Below, piece after piece: positions 6,938 through 7,038 of a stretch of 7,038 nt of DNA (positions within the stretch are counted from its first letter, which is position 1; each line of letters starts with the position of its first letter). Both the position numbers and the translations under genes were made by a program. The DNA comes from Bacteroidota bacterium (GTDB lineage: Bacteria > Bacteroidota > Ignavibacteria > Palsa-1295). The stretch is from the NCBI GenBank assembly GCA_025363505.1, contig JANYDV010000282.1:1-7038 (forward strand), read 5' to 3'. The notes beneath the pieces are model-generated. The model was not told where the DNA came from. It worked only from the letters and a program-made list of their open reading frames with translations, and ran no database searches.

Positions 6938-7038
6938 ATGAAGAAATATATTGTATTTCTTGTTTGTATTATTTTTGCAACCGCACTCAAAGCCCAACCT
7001 TCCGATTATTGGCAGCAACACGTTTCTTATACAATCAG
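6938..7038 (+). CDS. Partial (3' end missing) exported protein, possibly an M1-family metallopeptidase
   Basis: ATG at 6938 opens a frame that runs off the right edge after 33 full codons. Residues 1-19 form a clear signal peptide (MKK, then a hydrophobic core YIVFLVCIIFATAL, then KA), with cleavage expected before Gln20. The mature start reads QPSDYWQQHVSYTI. The YWQQxVxYTI pattern recalls the N-terminal strand of secreted M1 (aminopeptidase N-like) zinc peptidases of Bacteroidota. That is recognition from memory on 14 residues; the HExxH site lies outside the window. There is no Shine-Dalgarno; the ATG is preceded by the A/T-rich stretch AAAAATTTT. A Cys occurs at position 10 within the hydrophobic core, not in a lipobox. 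Confidence 0.7.
   Translation, partial: MKKYIVFLVCIIFATALKAQPSDYWQQHVSYTI

Overview
The window reads as ordinary chromosome from a member of the Bacteroidota/Chlorobiota (FCB) group, plausibly a Kapabacteria- or Ignavibacteria-like lineage. Four things point that way. Two adjacent proteins end in type IX secretion (T9SS) type A sorting domains. The first also carries tandem ASH/HYDIN-like 'choice-of-anchor D' beta repeats. Signal peptides appear to be cleaved in front of Gln (A|Q), as is common in Bacteroidota. No start codon has a convincing Shine-Dalgarno sequence; leaders are A/T-rich instead. The exact lineage is inference.

Layout, all on the + strand: (1) 1-1345, the 3' end of a large surface or secreted repeat protein with a T9SS C-terminal domain, closed by a strong hairpin terminator (1368-1411). 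(2) 1451-2437, a complete secreted protein of unknown function with a signal peptide, a Cys-containing probably helical body and a T9SS domain, closed by a textbook terminator (2458-2496). (3) 2561-4195 and 4206-5561, a two-gene TldD/TldE (PmbA) metalloprotease operon in which TldD has a twin-arginine signal and TldE has no signal. (4) 5653-6813, a class I/II PLP-dependent aminotransferase with all hallmark residues and its own terminator (6836-6865). (5) 6938-7038, the 5' end of another exported protein whose first mature residues resemble the start of M1-family metallopeptidases. All intergenic gaps are under 130 bases.

How the genes relate: only tldD and tldE form a clear functional unit (10-base gap, known heterodimer partners). 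TldD supplies the HExxxH zinc site; TldE lacks it. The Tat signal on TldD suggests the pair, classically cytosolic, works outside the cytoplasm here, possibly with TldE carried through Tat by its folded partner. The two T9SS cargos are each insulated by terminators and are probably separate transcription units. The aminotransferase seems metabolically unrelated to its neighbours.

I see no mobile element, CRISPR array, rRNA, tRNA or riboswitch. No wholly new system is evident. The points most worth a second look are the Tat-exported TldD with signal-less TldE, the apparent loss of the usual third zinc ligand (Cys) in this TldD, and the base-composition break inside the second T9SS gene.
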